A stretch of 64,000 nt of DNA from Clostridium sp. BJN0013 (GCF_040939125.1 NZ_CP162495.1:1054001-1118000), one strand, 5' to 3'. Shown: positions 38,210 through 47,130, counted from the first letter of the stretch. Notes: generated by a model from the letters alone, not told the origin. Made by a program: numbers and translations.

Positions 38210-39343
38210 ATGATAAGAGCAATTAAGATAAGATTAAAACCAACAAAAGAACAAGAAATATTAATGTGGAAATCAATAGGTATAGCCAGATTTGCTTACA
38301 ATTGGGGTTTAGCAAGGCAAGAAGAAAACCATAAAAATAGTGGTAAGTTTATACCATGTAGAAAATTAAGAGATGAATTTAATAAGTTGAAGAAGACAGA
38401 AGAATTTACATGGTTGAACGAAGTGAGCAGCAAAACTATTAACCAAGCGTTTGACGATTTACAAATAGCTTATGATAATTTCTTTGATGGAATAGCTAAG
38501 CATCCTAAATTTAAATCTAAGAAAAAGTCGAGAAAATCATTTTATGTTAGACACGATGCCGTTAAATTTAAAGATGGCAAGGTTAAAATGGAGAAAATAG
38601 GTAAAATTCAATACAAAACTAATTATGATATTCCCGATTTACCTAAGTACACTAACCCAAGATGTCATTTTGATGGCCGATACTGGTATTTATCTTTAGG
38701 ATTTGAACAGGGCGAAAACCAAGCCGGGTTGAATAAAGATTTAAGTGTAGGAATAGATTTAGGAGTTCATGATTTAGCTATAGTAAATTGTCTGGACAAT
38801 CCTATAAAAAACATTAATAAATCAGGTAAAGTTAAGAAATCAAAGAAAAAACTTAAAAGATTACAGAAACAAGTATCAAGGAAGTATGAAGCAAATAAAC
38901 AAGGACTCCAATTTATCAAGACTAATAATATTGTTAAATTGGAAAAGAAGATAGGACTCATACATAGAGAGCTTGGCAATATTAGATTAAACCATATTCA
39001 TCAAGCTACCAATAAAATAATTAAGTTAAGACCATATAGGGTAGTTATGGAAGACTTAAATATAACAGGTATGATGAAGAATAAACATCTATCGGAAGCC
39101 ATACAAGAACAATGCCTATATGAATTTATGAGGCAGATTAAATATAAATGCGGGTTTAATGGAATTCAATTTGTTCAAGTTGATAAATTCTACCCATCAA
39201 GTAAAACATGTTCTTGTTGTGGAAGCATAAAGTCAGATTTAAAACTGAAAGATAGGGTTTATGTCTGTCCTGAATGTGGATTAGTTATTGATAGAGACAA
39301 AAATGCTTCAATAAATCTTGGTAATTATAAATTAGTAGAATAA
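38210..39343 (+). CDS. tnpB: TnpB RNA-guided nuclease of the IStron
   Basis: The 377-residue protein has all RuvC catalytic residues: D183 (VGIDLGVHD), E281 (VMEDLNI) and D363 (DRDKNASINL). The C-terminal zinc finger C334-x2-C337...C353-x2-C356 is intact. TnpB, the ancestor of Cas12, cuts DNA using an omega-RNA made from the element's right end and thereby preserves the element at excised sites. ATG 38210 follows GTGAGGTGAAAG; an upstream in-frame start at 38174 lacks a ribosome site. Because it lies inside a group I intron, transcripts that splice cannot also yield a donor-site-guiding omega-RNA covering the exon, a conflict known for other clostridial IStrons. Confidence 0.93.
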   Translation: MIRAIKIRLKPTKEQEILMWKSIGIARFAYNWGLARQEENHKNSGKFIPCRKLRDEFNKLKKTEEFTWLNEVSSKTINQAFDDLQIAYDNFFDGIAKHPKFKSKKKSRKSFYVRHDAVKFKDGKVKMEKIGKIQYKTNYDIPDLPKYTNPRCHFDGRYWYLSLGFEQGENQAGLNKDLSVGIDLGVHDLAIVNCLDNPIKNINKSGKVKKSKKKLKRLQKQVSRKYEANKQGLQFIKTNNIVKLEKKIGLIHRELGNIRLNHIHQATNKIIKLRPYRVVMEDLNITGMMKNKHLSEAIQEQCLYEFMRQIKYKCGFNGIQFVQVDKFYPSSKTCSCCGSIKSDLKLKDRVYVCPECGLVIDRDKNASINLGNYKLVE

Positions 39344-39531
39344 TCACATGAAAGATACTACTAATGTGTAGGATGAGTTGTATCCGAATTTAAGCTCTGG
39401 GAGTGTTATATCAAACGAAAGTAGTATATCCTTTTAGGATTACAAAATCGGACACTATGAATAGAGAATTAAACAAATTTATATATATATTTATACATTC
39501 GTATAGATTTTTATAGAATTTTGGCAACTGG
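39344..39531 (+). ncRNA. Predicted omega-RNA scaffold / right end of the IStron
   Basis: This non-coding stretch follows tnpB directly and is GC-richer and structured near 39360-39450 (GGATGAGTTGTATCCGAA, AGCTCTGGGAG, the inverted pair TACTACTAATG/CGAAAGTAGTA). It ends in AT-rich sequence with a TATAC-ATTCG-TATA hairpin at 39492-39505, suited to transposase recognition of the right end. The guide would be the K2 exon sequence starting at 39532. The assignment rests on position and element type. Confidence 0.55.
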
Positions 39532-39583
39532 TTTAAGACTCATTGAAGATATATATGGTAATATATTGGAAACATATAAATAA
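39532..39583 (+). other. Displaced 3' exon of K2
   Basis: The sequence reads LRLIEDIYGNILETYK then TAA when joined to codon position two after 37446. It corresponds to LTLLEKIYTTIVGASA at the end of K1. It has no start codon or ribosome site of its own and so is only meaningful after splicing or element excision. Confidence 0.75.
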
Positions 39584-39609
39584 ATATAAGTTATAGTTAT
39601 ATTAAATAT

Positions 39610-39661
39610 GCTGACTAGAAAACTAGAGGTTGTATCTTAATTAAGATTCAGCCTTTTTATT
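39610..39661 (+). promoter_or_regulatory. Paired leader element 1 (small hairpin plus terminator) upstream of the methylase gene
   Basis: GCTGACTAGAAAACTAGAGG is followed by a terminator-like stem AGGTTGtATCTT/AAGATtCAGCCT and TTTTT. The same arrangement occurs at 42730. Apart from this, 39584-39794 is AT-rich with no gene. Confidence 0.5.
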
Positions 39662-39794
39662 TTTGTAAAATAAACTAATTAACTTCAAAGTATAATAAAT
39701 TAGCCGTTTATATGGTGATTTGTTTAATAGAAAATATGATATAATTCTAATGTACTTTAAGTACACAACTATATAACATGGAGTTAACAAAGCT

Positions 39795-40364
39795 ATGAAT
39801 AAAAATTATTTTACCAATGCAGTTGCCATTGCTAAAGATATATGTATAAAGAAACTGAAAGAAGGAGACATTGCAGTAGATGCTACTATGGGAAATGGAA
39901 ATGATACTGTATTTTTAGCGGAAATTGTGGGACAATCAGGAAAGGTATATGCTTTTGATATACAACAAGATGCTGTTAAAAATACACAAAAAAAGATAGC
40001 TTACAAAAATCTTTTTAAATATGTAAAGCTTATAAATGACGGACATGAAAATATGGACAATTATATAAGTGAAAAAGTGAAGCTTGTTATTTTTAACCTT
40101 GGATATTTACCCAAAGGAGAACATTCCATTACAACTAAGGCAGATACTACACTTGCAGCACTTAAAAAGGCGTTGAATTTAATTGATGAAAATGGGGTGG
40201 TAATTTTGGTAGTATATTATGGCCATGAGCAGGGGAAATTTGAAAAAATGTCTTTGGAAAGGTATGTAAAAACATTAGACCAAAAGAAATATAATGTGGT
40301 TAAAATGAATTTTATCAATCAAATTAATAGCCCACCTATGCTTATTATAATTGAGAAAAGGTAG
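39795..40364 (+). CDS. YtqB-like class I SAM-dependent methyltransferase (tRNA/rRNA methylase)
   Basis: This 189-residue protein matches the YtqB/MnmM type. The SAM motif is AVDATMGNGNDTVFLA near residue 33, the acidic motif VYAFDIQQDA follows, and NLGYLPKGEH and VVYYGHEQGKFE are family signatures. YtqB was recently shown to be MnmM, which methylates the wobble-base modification of some tRNAs; whether this orthologue does the same is inference. The start is ATG 39795; the AACATGGAGTT ribosome site is modest. A terminator follows at 40378. Confidence 0.85.
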   Translation: MNKNYFTNAVAIAKDICIKKLKEGDIAVDATMGNGNDTVFLAEIVGQSGKVYAFDIQQDAVKNTQKKIAYKNLFKYVKLINDGHENMDNYISEKVKLVIFNLGYLPKGEHSITTKADTTLAALKKALNLIDENGVVILVVYYGHEQGKFEKMSLERYVKTLDQKKYNVVKMNFINQINSPPMLIIIEKR

Positions 40365-40377
40365 AGGGATTTTCAGC

Positions 40378-40416
40378 AGCAAGGAGATGCTCGTAAAGAA
40401 ATCCTTGCTATTTTAA
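40378..40416 (+). terminator. Terminator after the methylase gene
   Basis: AGCAAGGA pairs with TCCTTGCT, followed by ATTTTAAGTTTTT. Confidence 0.75.
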
Positions 40417-40459
40417 GTTTTTAATGGTTATGGTGCAACTGAAAGGAATGAACATTATT

Positions 40460-41161
40460 GTGAATAAATATGATAAAAAAATATTTATAGTAGATGATGA
40501 AGTAAAGATTACAGAGGTTATAAAATCCTATCTTGAAAATAGTGGATATTTTGTATATGTGGCATATAATGGTGTAGATGCCATGAATCTATTTAATAAG
40601 ATAAATCCTGATCTTATAATTTTAGATTTGGTGCTTCCTGATATTTGTGGAGAAGATATTTGTGAAATGTTAAGAAAAAGATCAAAAGTTCCTATTATAA
40701 TGCTTACGGGAAAAACAGATGAAGAAGATATACTTAATGGACTTGATATAGGGGCAGATGATTACATGACAAAACCCTTTAGTCCAAGGCAACTTGTAGC
40801 TCGGGTGAAAGCTTTGCTTAGAAGAACTGAGGATGAACTTGGAGAAAAGAATTCTTTATTTTCACTTAATGATAATGATTTAATAATTAATGATTTAAAT
40901 TATGAAGTTAAAAAAGCAGGTAATATAGTTAACCTTACACCTATTGAATACAATATATTAATAACTATGGTCAGATATCCTGGGAAAATTTTTACCAGGG
41001 AAGAGTTAATCATTGTTGCATTGGGACAGAATTTTAAAGGTTATGATAGGACTATTGATTCTCATATAAAAAATTTAAGATACAAAATAGAAGATAATCC
41101 TAAAGAACCAGAATATATTTTAACTATGAGGGGCATAGGTTATAAATTTGGAAGTGTTTAG
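40460..41161 (+). CDS. OmpR/PhoB-family response regulator
   Basis: The 233-residue protein has a receiver domain (phospho-acceptor Asp in LIILDLVLPD, conserved KPFSPRQL lysine) and a C-terminal winged helix DNA-binding domain (LTPIEYNILITM, GYDRTIDSHIKNLRYKI, GIGYKF). It pairs with the histidine kinase starting 12 bp downstream. GTG 40460 is chosen over ATG 40448, which abuts the AAAGGA site. The adjacent surface/export locus is the likeliest target. Confidence 0.92.
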   Translation: MNKYDKKIFIVDDEVKITEVIKSYLENSGYFVYVAYNGVDAMNLFNKINPDLIILDLVLPDICGEDICEMLRKRSKVPIIMLTGKTDEEDILNGLDIGADDYMTKPFSPRQLVARVKALLRRTEDELGEKNSLFSLNDNDLIINDLNYEVKKAGNIVNLTPIEYNILITMVRYPGKIFTREELIIVALGQNFKGYDRTIDSHIKNLRYKIEDNPKEPEYILTMRGIGYKFGSV

Positions 41162-41173
41162 GGGGCATTTTAT

Positions 41174-42574
41174 ATGAGAGATAGTTTAAGAAGTAGATTG
41201 ACCCTATCCTATATACTTATTTCTCTTGTATGTATATTGACTATAAGCATTCTCACAAATGTGTTTCTTGAAAAACAATTCAGAGAATACACTATTCGTA
41301 ACCAGGAACGTAAAAATGAAGAAATAGCTGACTTGATAGGCAAGCAATATGGTGATAATGGAGTGTGGAATTATACTGCCATCGAGAATATAGGAGTTAA
41401 TGTTATTGAACAGGGAATGATTATAAAAGTAATAGATAATTATGGCAGGGTAGTATGGGATGCAGCTGTCCATAATAATGGGCTGTGTAAGCAGATGCTA
41501 GATAACATGGTTAACAAAATGAGCAGACATTATAATAATTGGGATGGAAAATACCGGGTTAAGGAATATTCAATTTATCATAATAAAAATAAAATAGGAA
41601 ATGTAGTAGTAGGTTATTATGGTCCATTTTACTATAATGATAATGATTTTGCTTTTATTCATGCACTAAATAAGCTCCTTATAGGTACGGGTGTATTTTC
41701 TCTATTTTTTGCACTAATATTAGGGGGATTTATGGCTAAATGGCTGAGCAATCCTATTACAAGAGTCATTAGAACCGCAGAAAATATTTCTAAAGGTTAT
41801 TTTAAAAATAGAGTTAAGGAAAAATCTAAGACAAAAGAAATTAAATTATTGATTTCCACAATTAATAATTTAGCTGAAACTCTAGAAAGGCAGGAATTAT
41901 TGAGAAAAAGGATGTCAGCTGATGTTGCACATGAACTGAGAACTCCCCTTGCAACCATTCAGAGTTATATAGAAGCAATGATAGATGGCATATGGAAGCC
42001 AGATAGGGAAAGATTAATGAGCTGTCATGAAGAAATAATGCGGATAACTAGATTGGTTGGAGATCTAGAAAAATTGGCAAAGTATGAAAGTGAAAACCAT
42101 AGATTAAATAAAACTGAATATGATATCTATGAACAGATACAAGGTATAATATATAATTTCGAGACTAATTTTAAAAATAAAGGTGTAGAACTGCATTTTT
42201 ATGGAAAAAGTGAAAATATAGTTGCCGAAAGAGATAAAATAAGTCAGGTTATAATAAATTTGATATCCAATGCATTAAAGTATACTCCAAAGCATGGGTT
42301 GGTAGAAATAAGAGTTGGAAGAAGAGAAGACATGGTAAAAATAAGTGTAAAAGATACTGGAATTGGAATTTCTCCAGAGGATTTACCCTTTGTTTTTGAA
42401 AGATTTTATCGTGCAGATAAATCCAGAAATAAATTAACAGGCGGTTCTGGAATAGGATTAACAATAGCTAAAACTATTGTAGATTTACATAAAGGGAGAA
42501 TAACAGTACAGAATAATCTTGATAAGGGCACAGAATTTATAGTTTTATTACCTAAGGAATCTTCTAATAAATAG
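41174..42574 (+). CDS. Membrane sensor histidine kinase (HAMP, HisKA, HATPase)
   Basis: The protein is 466 residues. It has two transmembrane helices (about 10-32 and 165-190) around a ~130-residue extracytoplasmic sensor, then a HAMP linker (WLSNPITRVIRTAENISKGYF). A HisKA domain has phospho-His in ADVAHELRTPL. A HATPase domain has the N box LISNALKYTP, the G1 box DTGIGIS and the F/G2 boxes FYRADKSRNKLTGGSGIGL. The sensed signal is unknown. It is the cognate kinase of the response regulator just upstream. Confidence 0.93.
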   Translation: MRDSLRSRLTLSYILISLVCILTISILTNVFLEKQFREYTIRNQERKNEEIADLIGKQYGDNGVWNYTAIENIGVNVIEQGMIIKVIDNYGRVVWDAAVHNNGLCKQMLDNMVNKMSRHYNNWDGKYRVKEYSIYHNKNKIGNVVVGYYGPFYYNDNDFAFIHALNKLLIGTGVFSLFFALILGGFMAKWLSNPITRVIRTAENISKGYFKNRVKEKSKTKEIKLLISTINNLAETLERQELLRKRMSADVAHELRTPLATIQSYIEAMIDGIWKPDRERLMSCHEEIMRITRLVGDLEKLAKYESENHRLNKTEYDIYEQIQGIIYNFETNFKNKGVELHFYGKSENIVAERDKISQVIINLISNALKYTPKHGLVEIRVGRREDMVKISVKDTGIGISPEDLPFVFERFYRADKSRNKLTGGSGIGLTIAKTIVDLHKGRITVQNNLDKGTEFIVLLPKESSNK

Positions 42575-42667
42575 GCAGCTAGCAAATATGTTTGTATGCA
42601 GTTAAAAAAATATTAACAATTTCTCCATGAAATCTCCATAGTATTTTTATAAAATATAAATTTTATA

Positions 42668-42696
42668 TTGACAAACGTATTAAATTGTATTAATAT
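42668..42696 (+). promoter_or_regulatory. Promoter of the CWB2 protein gene
   Basis: TTGACA and TAATAT are separated by 17 bp, upstream of leader element 2. Confidence 0.55.
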
Positions 42697-42729
42697 AGTA
42701 AGAAAATAATAATGCTAGTATATTACTTG

Positions 42730-42795
42730 AGCTAACTAGAAAGCTAGAGGCTAACAGTTCCTTTTAATTAAAGGGAGTTGTTAGCCTTTTTTAGT
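42730..42795 (+). promoter_or_regulatory. Paired leader element 2 (small hairpin plus terminator) upstream of the CWB2 gene
   Basis: GCTAACTAGAAAGCTAGAGG matches 17 of 20 bases of the element at 39610. It is followed by a terminator stem GGCTAAC.../...GTTAGCC and TTTTTT. The CTAG-AAAG-CTAG mini-hairpin immediately precedes the terminator, consistent with an attenuator or small riboswitch. Confidence 0.5.
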
Positions 42796-42829
42796 TAGTT
42801 TTAGTTGATGATTTTAAGGAGGTAAAGTT

Positions 42830-44257
42830 GTGAATAAGAGAAGAGTATTATCCATAGTACTTGCATTTGCATTGGCAATAGCAACTCTAAGTACTAATAT
42901 AAGTTTATCCACTGCTAGAGCAGCATCTGGAGCTGGAGAAGTAACGAGAACAAGTGGCTCTGACAGGTACCAGACAGCATCTCAAGTTGCTGTGACGAAT
43001 TGGACAACCTCAGATAATGTAGTATTGGTGTCAGGTGAAGGTTATGCAGATGCAATAAGTGCTTCTGTACTGGCTAAAAAATTGGATGCACCTATACTTT
43101 TAACTACTCCAAAAGTTTTAAATTCATACACGAAAACAGCACTGGATACATTAAAACCAAAGAATGTATATGTTATTGGAGGTAATGCCTCTGTTTCTAA
43201 AGAAGTTAGAGATTTTTTAAAAAATTCCTATAATATTATTGAGCTTGGCGGTGCTAATAGATATGAAACCAATGTGGCTGTAGCAAAAAAACTTGTGGAA
43301 CTGGGAGTAGATCCATCTAATGCAATTTTGGCCAGCGCAGAAGGATTTTCAGATGCTTTGACAGTTGCTTCAATTGCAGCTGTAAAAGAACAAATATTAT
43401 TACTTGGTACTAATGATTTAAATTATATAAAATCTGTTAAAGATTTTATAGATGGGCATAAATCAAGTATTACCGTGGTAGGAACTGATTTTGTCATTAA
43501 TGATAATACTTATAAAGCAGTTAATGGAGTAAAAAGAATAAGTGGAGGTACAGACAGATTTGATACAAATCTTAAAGTTCTAGATGCTTTTAAGGGCGAT
43601 ATAAAAACATCTAAATTTTATGTAGCAAATGCAAGTGGCAATGGCTATGCAGATGCTCTAGTTGCCTCAGTGCTAGCAGGTAAAAATGAGGCACCGTTGG
43701 TGTTGTTAGGTAGTGAAACATCTAAATCTACTGCCAATGCCATTGAGTATATAAAGACAAATTTAACTGATTCATCAAGAGTTGAAGTTTTAGGTGGAGC
43801 TGGTGTTATTCCAGAAAACATTGTTACTAAAATAAAGGGTTACATATCATCAGCTGGTAATGAAACCAATTCGGGGACTTCAACTACCGTACAGACTTTT
43901 ACAGGGTATATTCAAGATCAGGATTGTTTTATTAGCTATGCTCCAAATTATGGTGATGATACAAAAACGTGTTTATCAATGAAGCCCTGTGTAGCAAGTG
44001 GATATGGAATAACAGCCCTTGAAAGTGATGGCAGTTATAAATTCTACTATTTTGATGGGGATTTTGCAACTTTTCCTGATAGAAAAACCTTTGATGGTAC
44101 TGGTTCACAGCTATCTGCATGGAATTTAATACAAAATACTATAAAGAAAAATAATATAACTATAACCGTGAAGGGTAAGTTGAATGGAGAAATAAAAACT
44201 GCCTCAGATGGTAATACTTATCCGGTAATTACAGTAACATCCTTAGCTGAAAATTAG
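42830..44257 (+). CDS. Cell wall-binding CWB2-repeat protein with a C-terminal Cys-rich module
   Basis: The 475-residue secreted protein has an N-terminal signal peptide (about 1-32, ending TARAAS). Three CWB2 repeats span about 38-345; each begins with a GSDRYQTA/GANRYETN/GTDRFDTN motif. CWB2 domains anchor proteins to wall polymers in clostridia. Residues about 360-475 form a module also present at 50294 and, more divergently, at 44349: TGYIQDQDC, TKTCLSMKPC, SGYGITAL and KFYYFDG. The function of that module is unknown. AAGGAGG precedes the GTG start. It is the first gene of the surface/export locus. Confidence 0.85.
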   Translation: MNKRRVLSIVLAFALAIATLSTNISLSTARAASGAGEVTRTSGSDRYQTASQVAVTNWTTSDNVVLVSGEGYADAISASVLAKKLDAPILLTTPKVLNSYTKTALDTLKPKNVYVIGGNASVSKEVRDFLKNSYNIIELGGANRYETNVAVAKKLVELGVDPSNAILASAEGFSDALTVASIAAVKEQILLLGTNDLNYIKSVKDFIDGHKSSITVVGTDFVINDNTYKAVNGVKRISGGTDRFDTNLKVLDAFKGDIKTSKFYVANASGNGYADALVASVLAGKNEAPLVLLGSETSKSTANAIEYIKTNLTDSSRVEVLGGAGVIPENIVTKIKGYISSAGNETNSGTSTTVQTFTGYIQDQDCFISYAPNYGDDTKTCLSMKPCVASGYGITALESDGSYKFYYFDGDFATFPDRKTFDGTGSQLSAWNLIQNTIKKNNITITVKGKLNGEIKTASDGNTYPVITVTSLAEN

Positions 44258-44275
44258 TTTCTGATTCAAAATCTG

Positions 44276-44321
44276 GGTATTAAGAAAATACAGGTTGAAT
44301 ATCTTTTCTTAATACCTTTTT
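44276..44321 (+). terminator. Terminator after the CWB2 gene
   Basis: GGTATTAAGAAAA pairs with TTTTCTTAATACC, followed by TTTTTTAAAAA. Confidence 0.8.
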
Positions 44322-44348
44322 TAAAAATAGAATATGAGGGGGAAAATA

Positions 44349-46115
44349 ATGGACAATCATCTACTACTTTTTTTAAAAAATCTTTTTTATTTAAAGTATC
44401 TTCCGAAACTTGGAAATAATGCCAGCTTTAGTTTGATTTTTTTATTTGGAATACTAACTTCAATCCACTGCATTGGTATGTGCGGAGGAATTGTTCTTAC
44501 ACAATGTATAAATAAATATGAAGTTAAAGCAGTTGATAAAAAACTTAATAAAAGTACATTTTTCCCTATTGCAATCTATAATATGGGCAGAGTAATATCC
44601 TATACTATCATTGGAGGTGTAGTTGGCGGGATTGGACAGGTTTTGACTCTATCAGGGACTTTTAAAGGTATTATTCCAATTATTGGTGGAATGTTTATGA
44701 TTATTATGGCTATAAATCTTCTTGGCATATTTCCTGTGCTAAGATATTTAAATATTTCAATGCCCAAATTTGTTGTAAATAGAATTGTGGGAAAAAACAG
44801 TAGTACAAGCCCTTTGATTGTAGGATTATTAACGGGTTTAATGCCCTGTGGACCTTTGCAGATGATACAACTTTATGCTCTCAGCACCAGAAGTGCCATC
44901 TATGGAGCAGTTTCTGCCTTTATATTTACATTAGGTACTATTCCAGGTATATTTGCATTTGGTACATTTAGTGCAATAATCAATAAGAAGTTTTCAAGAT
45001 ATATTTTAAAGTTCAGTGCTGCTTTAGTAATTATTCTTGGTATTGTAATGATTGGGAGAGGTCTTGCACTCACAGGTGTTGTATTTCCATCATTTGTAGA
45101 TTCTAACAATAAGACAGGTGACTATGAAGTCTCTGTTGTCCATGGAAATATACAGACAGTGACTACGAGCATTGGACAGGATTATTTTCCGCCAATTCAA
45201 GTTGCAAAAGGAATTAAAGTTAGATGGACTATAAAGGTTGATAAGTCGGTCTATTCTGATTGTAATAATGCAATACAAATACCTGTTTATAATATAGAAA
45301 AGAAATTTGTTGTAGGAAACAATATAGTAGAATTTATGCCAGATAAAGAAGGAGAGTTTGTTTATACTTGCTGGATGGGCATGATTAAAAGCAAAATCAA
45401 AGTAGTATCAAATGAAACATTAACACAAGCAGCTAATTCTAATAGTTCAACTAGTTCAACAAAACAAGTGACTAATTTTAGTACTCAAGTTTCAAGAAGT
45501 ACATCACAAAAGGAGAATTCAGCGGTATCATCAAGTAAAAATGAAAACAATATTTCAATGTCAAATACTGTTAGTGACGTTGAAAATTCAGATAATAAAC
45601 CTCAATCCATACTTGAATGGCTTAGAGATAAATTAACACCAGGAGGTAATGAAAGTACTAAAAGACAGCAAAAAACTCAAACTTGGATTGGATGGATTTT
45701 TGATAGGGATTGTATTGGCATTAATCCTGTAAAACATACAAAAGCATGCAATATTATGGGATCTTGTTACGCCAGTGGTCTTGGAATTATTCCATATGTT
45801 GAAGGCAAGTCTTTTGATACCTATAAGGCAATGAAAGATTTTGTAGTTTTTGATGGTGAAAGTAAAATAGTAGCAAAATCATTTATAGAAAGTTTACCGG
45901 AAAATTGGAGGACGAATATAACTATTAAAGTAACTGGATATCCTGTAAATAATATACCTACAAATAAGGATGAGACTAACGTACCTGAACAGGATTCATC
46001 CAAAGTAGATCATTACTTAGGCGGTATTCATATTACATCTATAGAGGCATATTACATTGAGGGAATATCAACAAATAAGCTGCCGTCACCAAATATAATT
46101 TTTCCTAAAAAATAA
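44349..46115 (+). CDS. SafE/UreH-like membrane protein with cupredoxin-like and Cys-rich C-terminal domains
   Basis: The protein is 588 residues. The N-terminal ~245 residues form a six-helix SafE/DsbD-like transmembrane domain with paired Cys motifs HCIGMCGGI and LMPCGP, as in thiol or metal transport proteins. Residues about 260-355 resemble a cupredoxin (YSDCNNAIQIP..., TCWMGMIKSKI; Cys and Met could bind copper). A Ser/Asn-rich linker follows, and the C-terminal part (WIGWIFDRDC, KACNIMGSC, SGLGI) is a divergent copy of the module shared with the CWB2 protein and the lipoprotein. A role in copper or thiol handling at the cell surface is inference. ATG 44349 follows GAGGGGG. Confidence 0.75.
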   Translation: MDNHLLLFLKNLFYLKYLPKLGNNASFSLIFLFGILTSIHCIGMCGGIVLTQCINKYEVKAVDKKLNKSTFFPIAIYNMGRVISYTIIGGVVGGIGQVLTLSGTFKGIIPIIGGMFMIIMAINLLGIFPVLRYLNISMPKFVVNRIVGKNSSTSPLIVGLLTGLMPCGPLQMIQLYALSTRSAIYGAVSAFIFTLGTIPGIFAFGTFSAIINKKFSRYILKFSAALVIILGIVMIGRGLALTGVVFPSFVDSNNKTGDYEVSVVHGNIQTVTTSIGQDYFPPIQVAKGIKVRWTIKVDKSVYSDCNNAIQIPVYNIEKKFVVGNNIVEFMPDKEGEFVYTCWMGMIKSKIKVVSNETLTQAANSNSSTSSTKQVTNFSTQVSRSTSQKENSAVSSSKNENNISMSNTVSDVENSDNKPQSILEWLRDKLTPGGNESTKRQQKTQTWIGWIFDRDCIGINPVKHTKACNIMGSCYASGLGIIPYVEGKSFDTYKAMKDFVVFDGESKIVAKSFIESLPENWRTNITIKVTGYPVNNIPTNKDETNVPEQDSSKVDHYLGGIHITSIEAYYIEGISTNKLPSPNIIFPKK

Positions 46116-46181
46116 TTATTGTAGATAGCAATATTAAAATATGTATACCTTAAAATAAAATAGCGTAAAGGAGGGGATAAG

Positions 46182-47129
46182 GTGATAGAAGTAATAAATC
46201 TCACCAAAAACTATGGAAATATAAAAGCTGTAAACAATTTGAATTTTGAAGTTAAAAAAGGAGAGATAGTAGGTTTTTTGGGACCAAATGGTGCAGGCAA
46301 ATCTACTACAATGAATATAATAACAGGGTATATGTCTTCAACAGGGGGAACTGCTAAAGTATGTGGTTTTGACATTTTAGAAGAACCTATAGAGGTAAAA
46401 AAACGTATAGGATATCTGCCAGAACAAACACCTCTCTATACAAACATGACTGTAATAGAATTTTTAAATTTCATAAGTGATTTAAAATTAGTTGAAAAGA
46501 AGCAAAAAAAGAAGCATTTAGAGGAAATTATAAAAAAAGTTAATCTGATACAGGTGAAAGATAGGTTAATTGGGAATCTTTCCAATGGATATAAGCATAG
46601 AGTGGGTTTGGCACAAGCACTTATAGGAGATCCAGAGATACTTATTTTGGACGAACCCACAACGGGGCTTGATCCAGCACAAATAATAGAAATAAGAAAA
46701 CTTATAGTAGATTTGGGAAAAGAACATACAGTTATATTGAGTTCACATATTCTTCCAGAAGTAAGTGCTGTATGTCAGAAAGTGATTATAATAAATAAAG
46801 GAGAGATTGTTGCAGTAGATACCCTTGATAACTTGTCAAAAAGATTTATCAACTATTCAAAGTTTCATATTACAATGGTTGGAGATAAAAAACTTATAGA
46901 AGAAAAACTTTCAGGTATTGATGATATAAAATCAATACAGGTAGATAAGGAAAAAGAAGATAATGTTATAAGTTATATTATTGAAACAAGTAAAGATAAG
47001 GATGTGAGGAAAACTCTTTTTTATGTCATGGCTAATGCAGGGTTACCTATACTTGAATCCAAATCATTAGATACTTCCTTAGAGGATATATTTGTTCAAC
47101 TTGTAACAGACGAAAAGGAGGTAAAATAA
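46182..47129 (+). CDS. ABC transporter ATP-binding protein, GldA-like
   Basis: The 315-residue ATPase has Walker A GPNGAGKST near 38, signature variant LSNGYKHRVGLAQ, Walker B ILILDEPTTGLD and switch H in LSSHILPEV. The LSxGYxxR signature and the C-terminal extension are typical of GldA-type proteins that pair with GldF/GldG permeases. GTG 46182 follows AAAGGAGGGG. The permease gene starts one base after its stop codon, so the two are coupled. Confidence 0.9.
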   Translation: MIEVINLTKNYGNIKAVNNLNFEVKKGEIVGFLGPNGAGKSTTMNIITGYMSSTGGTAKVCGFDILEEPIEVKKRIGYLPEQTPLYTNMTVIEFLNFISDLKLVEKKQKKKHLEEIIKKVNLIQVKDRLIGNLSNGYKHRVGLAQALIGDPEILILDEPTTGLDPAQIIEIRKLIVDLGKEHTVILSSHILPEVSAVCQKVIIINKGEIVAVDTLDNLSKRFINYSKFHITMVGDKKLIEEKLSGIDDIKSIQVDKEKEDNVISYIIETSKDKDVRKTLFYVMANAGLPILESKSLDTSLEDIFVQLVTDEKEVK

Positions 47130-47130
47130 A

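Larger units (their letters stand above)
37447..39531 (+). mobile_element. IStron: group I intron fused to an IS605-type TnpB element, inserted in K2
   Basis: The 2085-bp element combines a group I intron core (37526-37840), a small minus-strand ribbon-helix-helix gene, tnpB and a 3' structured region. The boundaries are predicted from four coincident facts: the upstream exon ends in U; it can form GGTGT/GCACC (37442-37446 with 37526-37530) with a terminal U.G pair; the element ends in G; and deletion rejoins K2 in frame with the length expected from K1. No tnpA gene is present, so mobility would need a transposase in trans. The alternative boundary pair (after 37444 and after 39523) is also in frame but adds two residues. 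Confidence 0.8.

Noticed and set aside
38210-39343. Cas12-type CRISPR effector
   Set aside because: The protein is a 377-residue TnpB with no CRISPR array or cas1/cas2 nearby; the group I intron context identifies an IStron.
39490-39583. Independent small gene beyond the IStron
   Set aside because: The open stretch has no start codon or ribosome site and aligns with the C-terminus of K1, so it is the displaced K2 exon.
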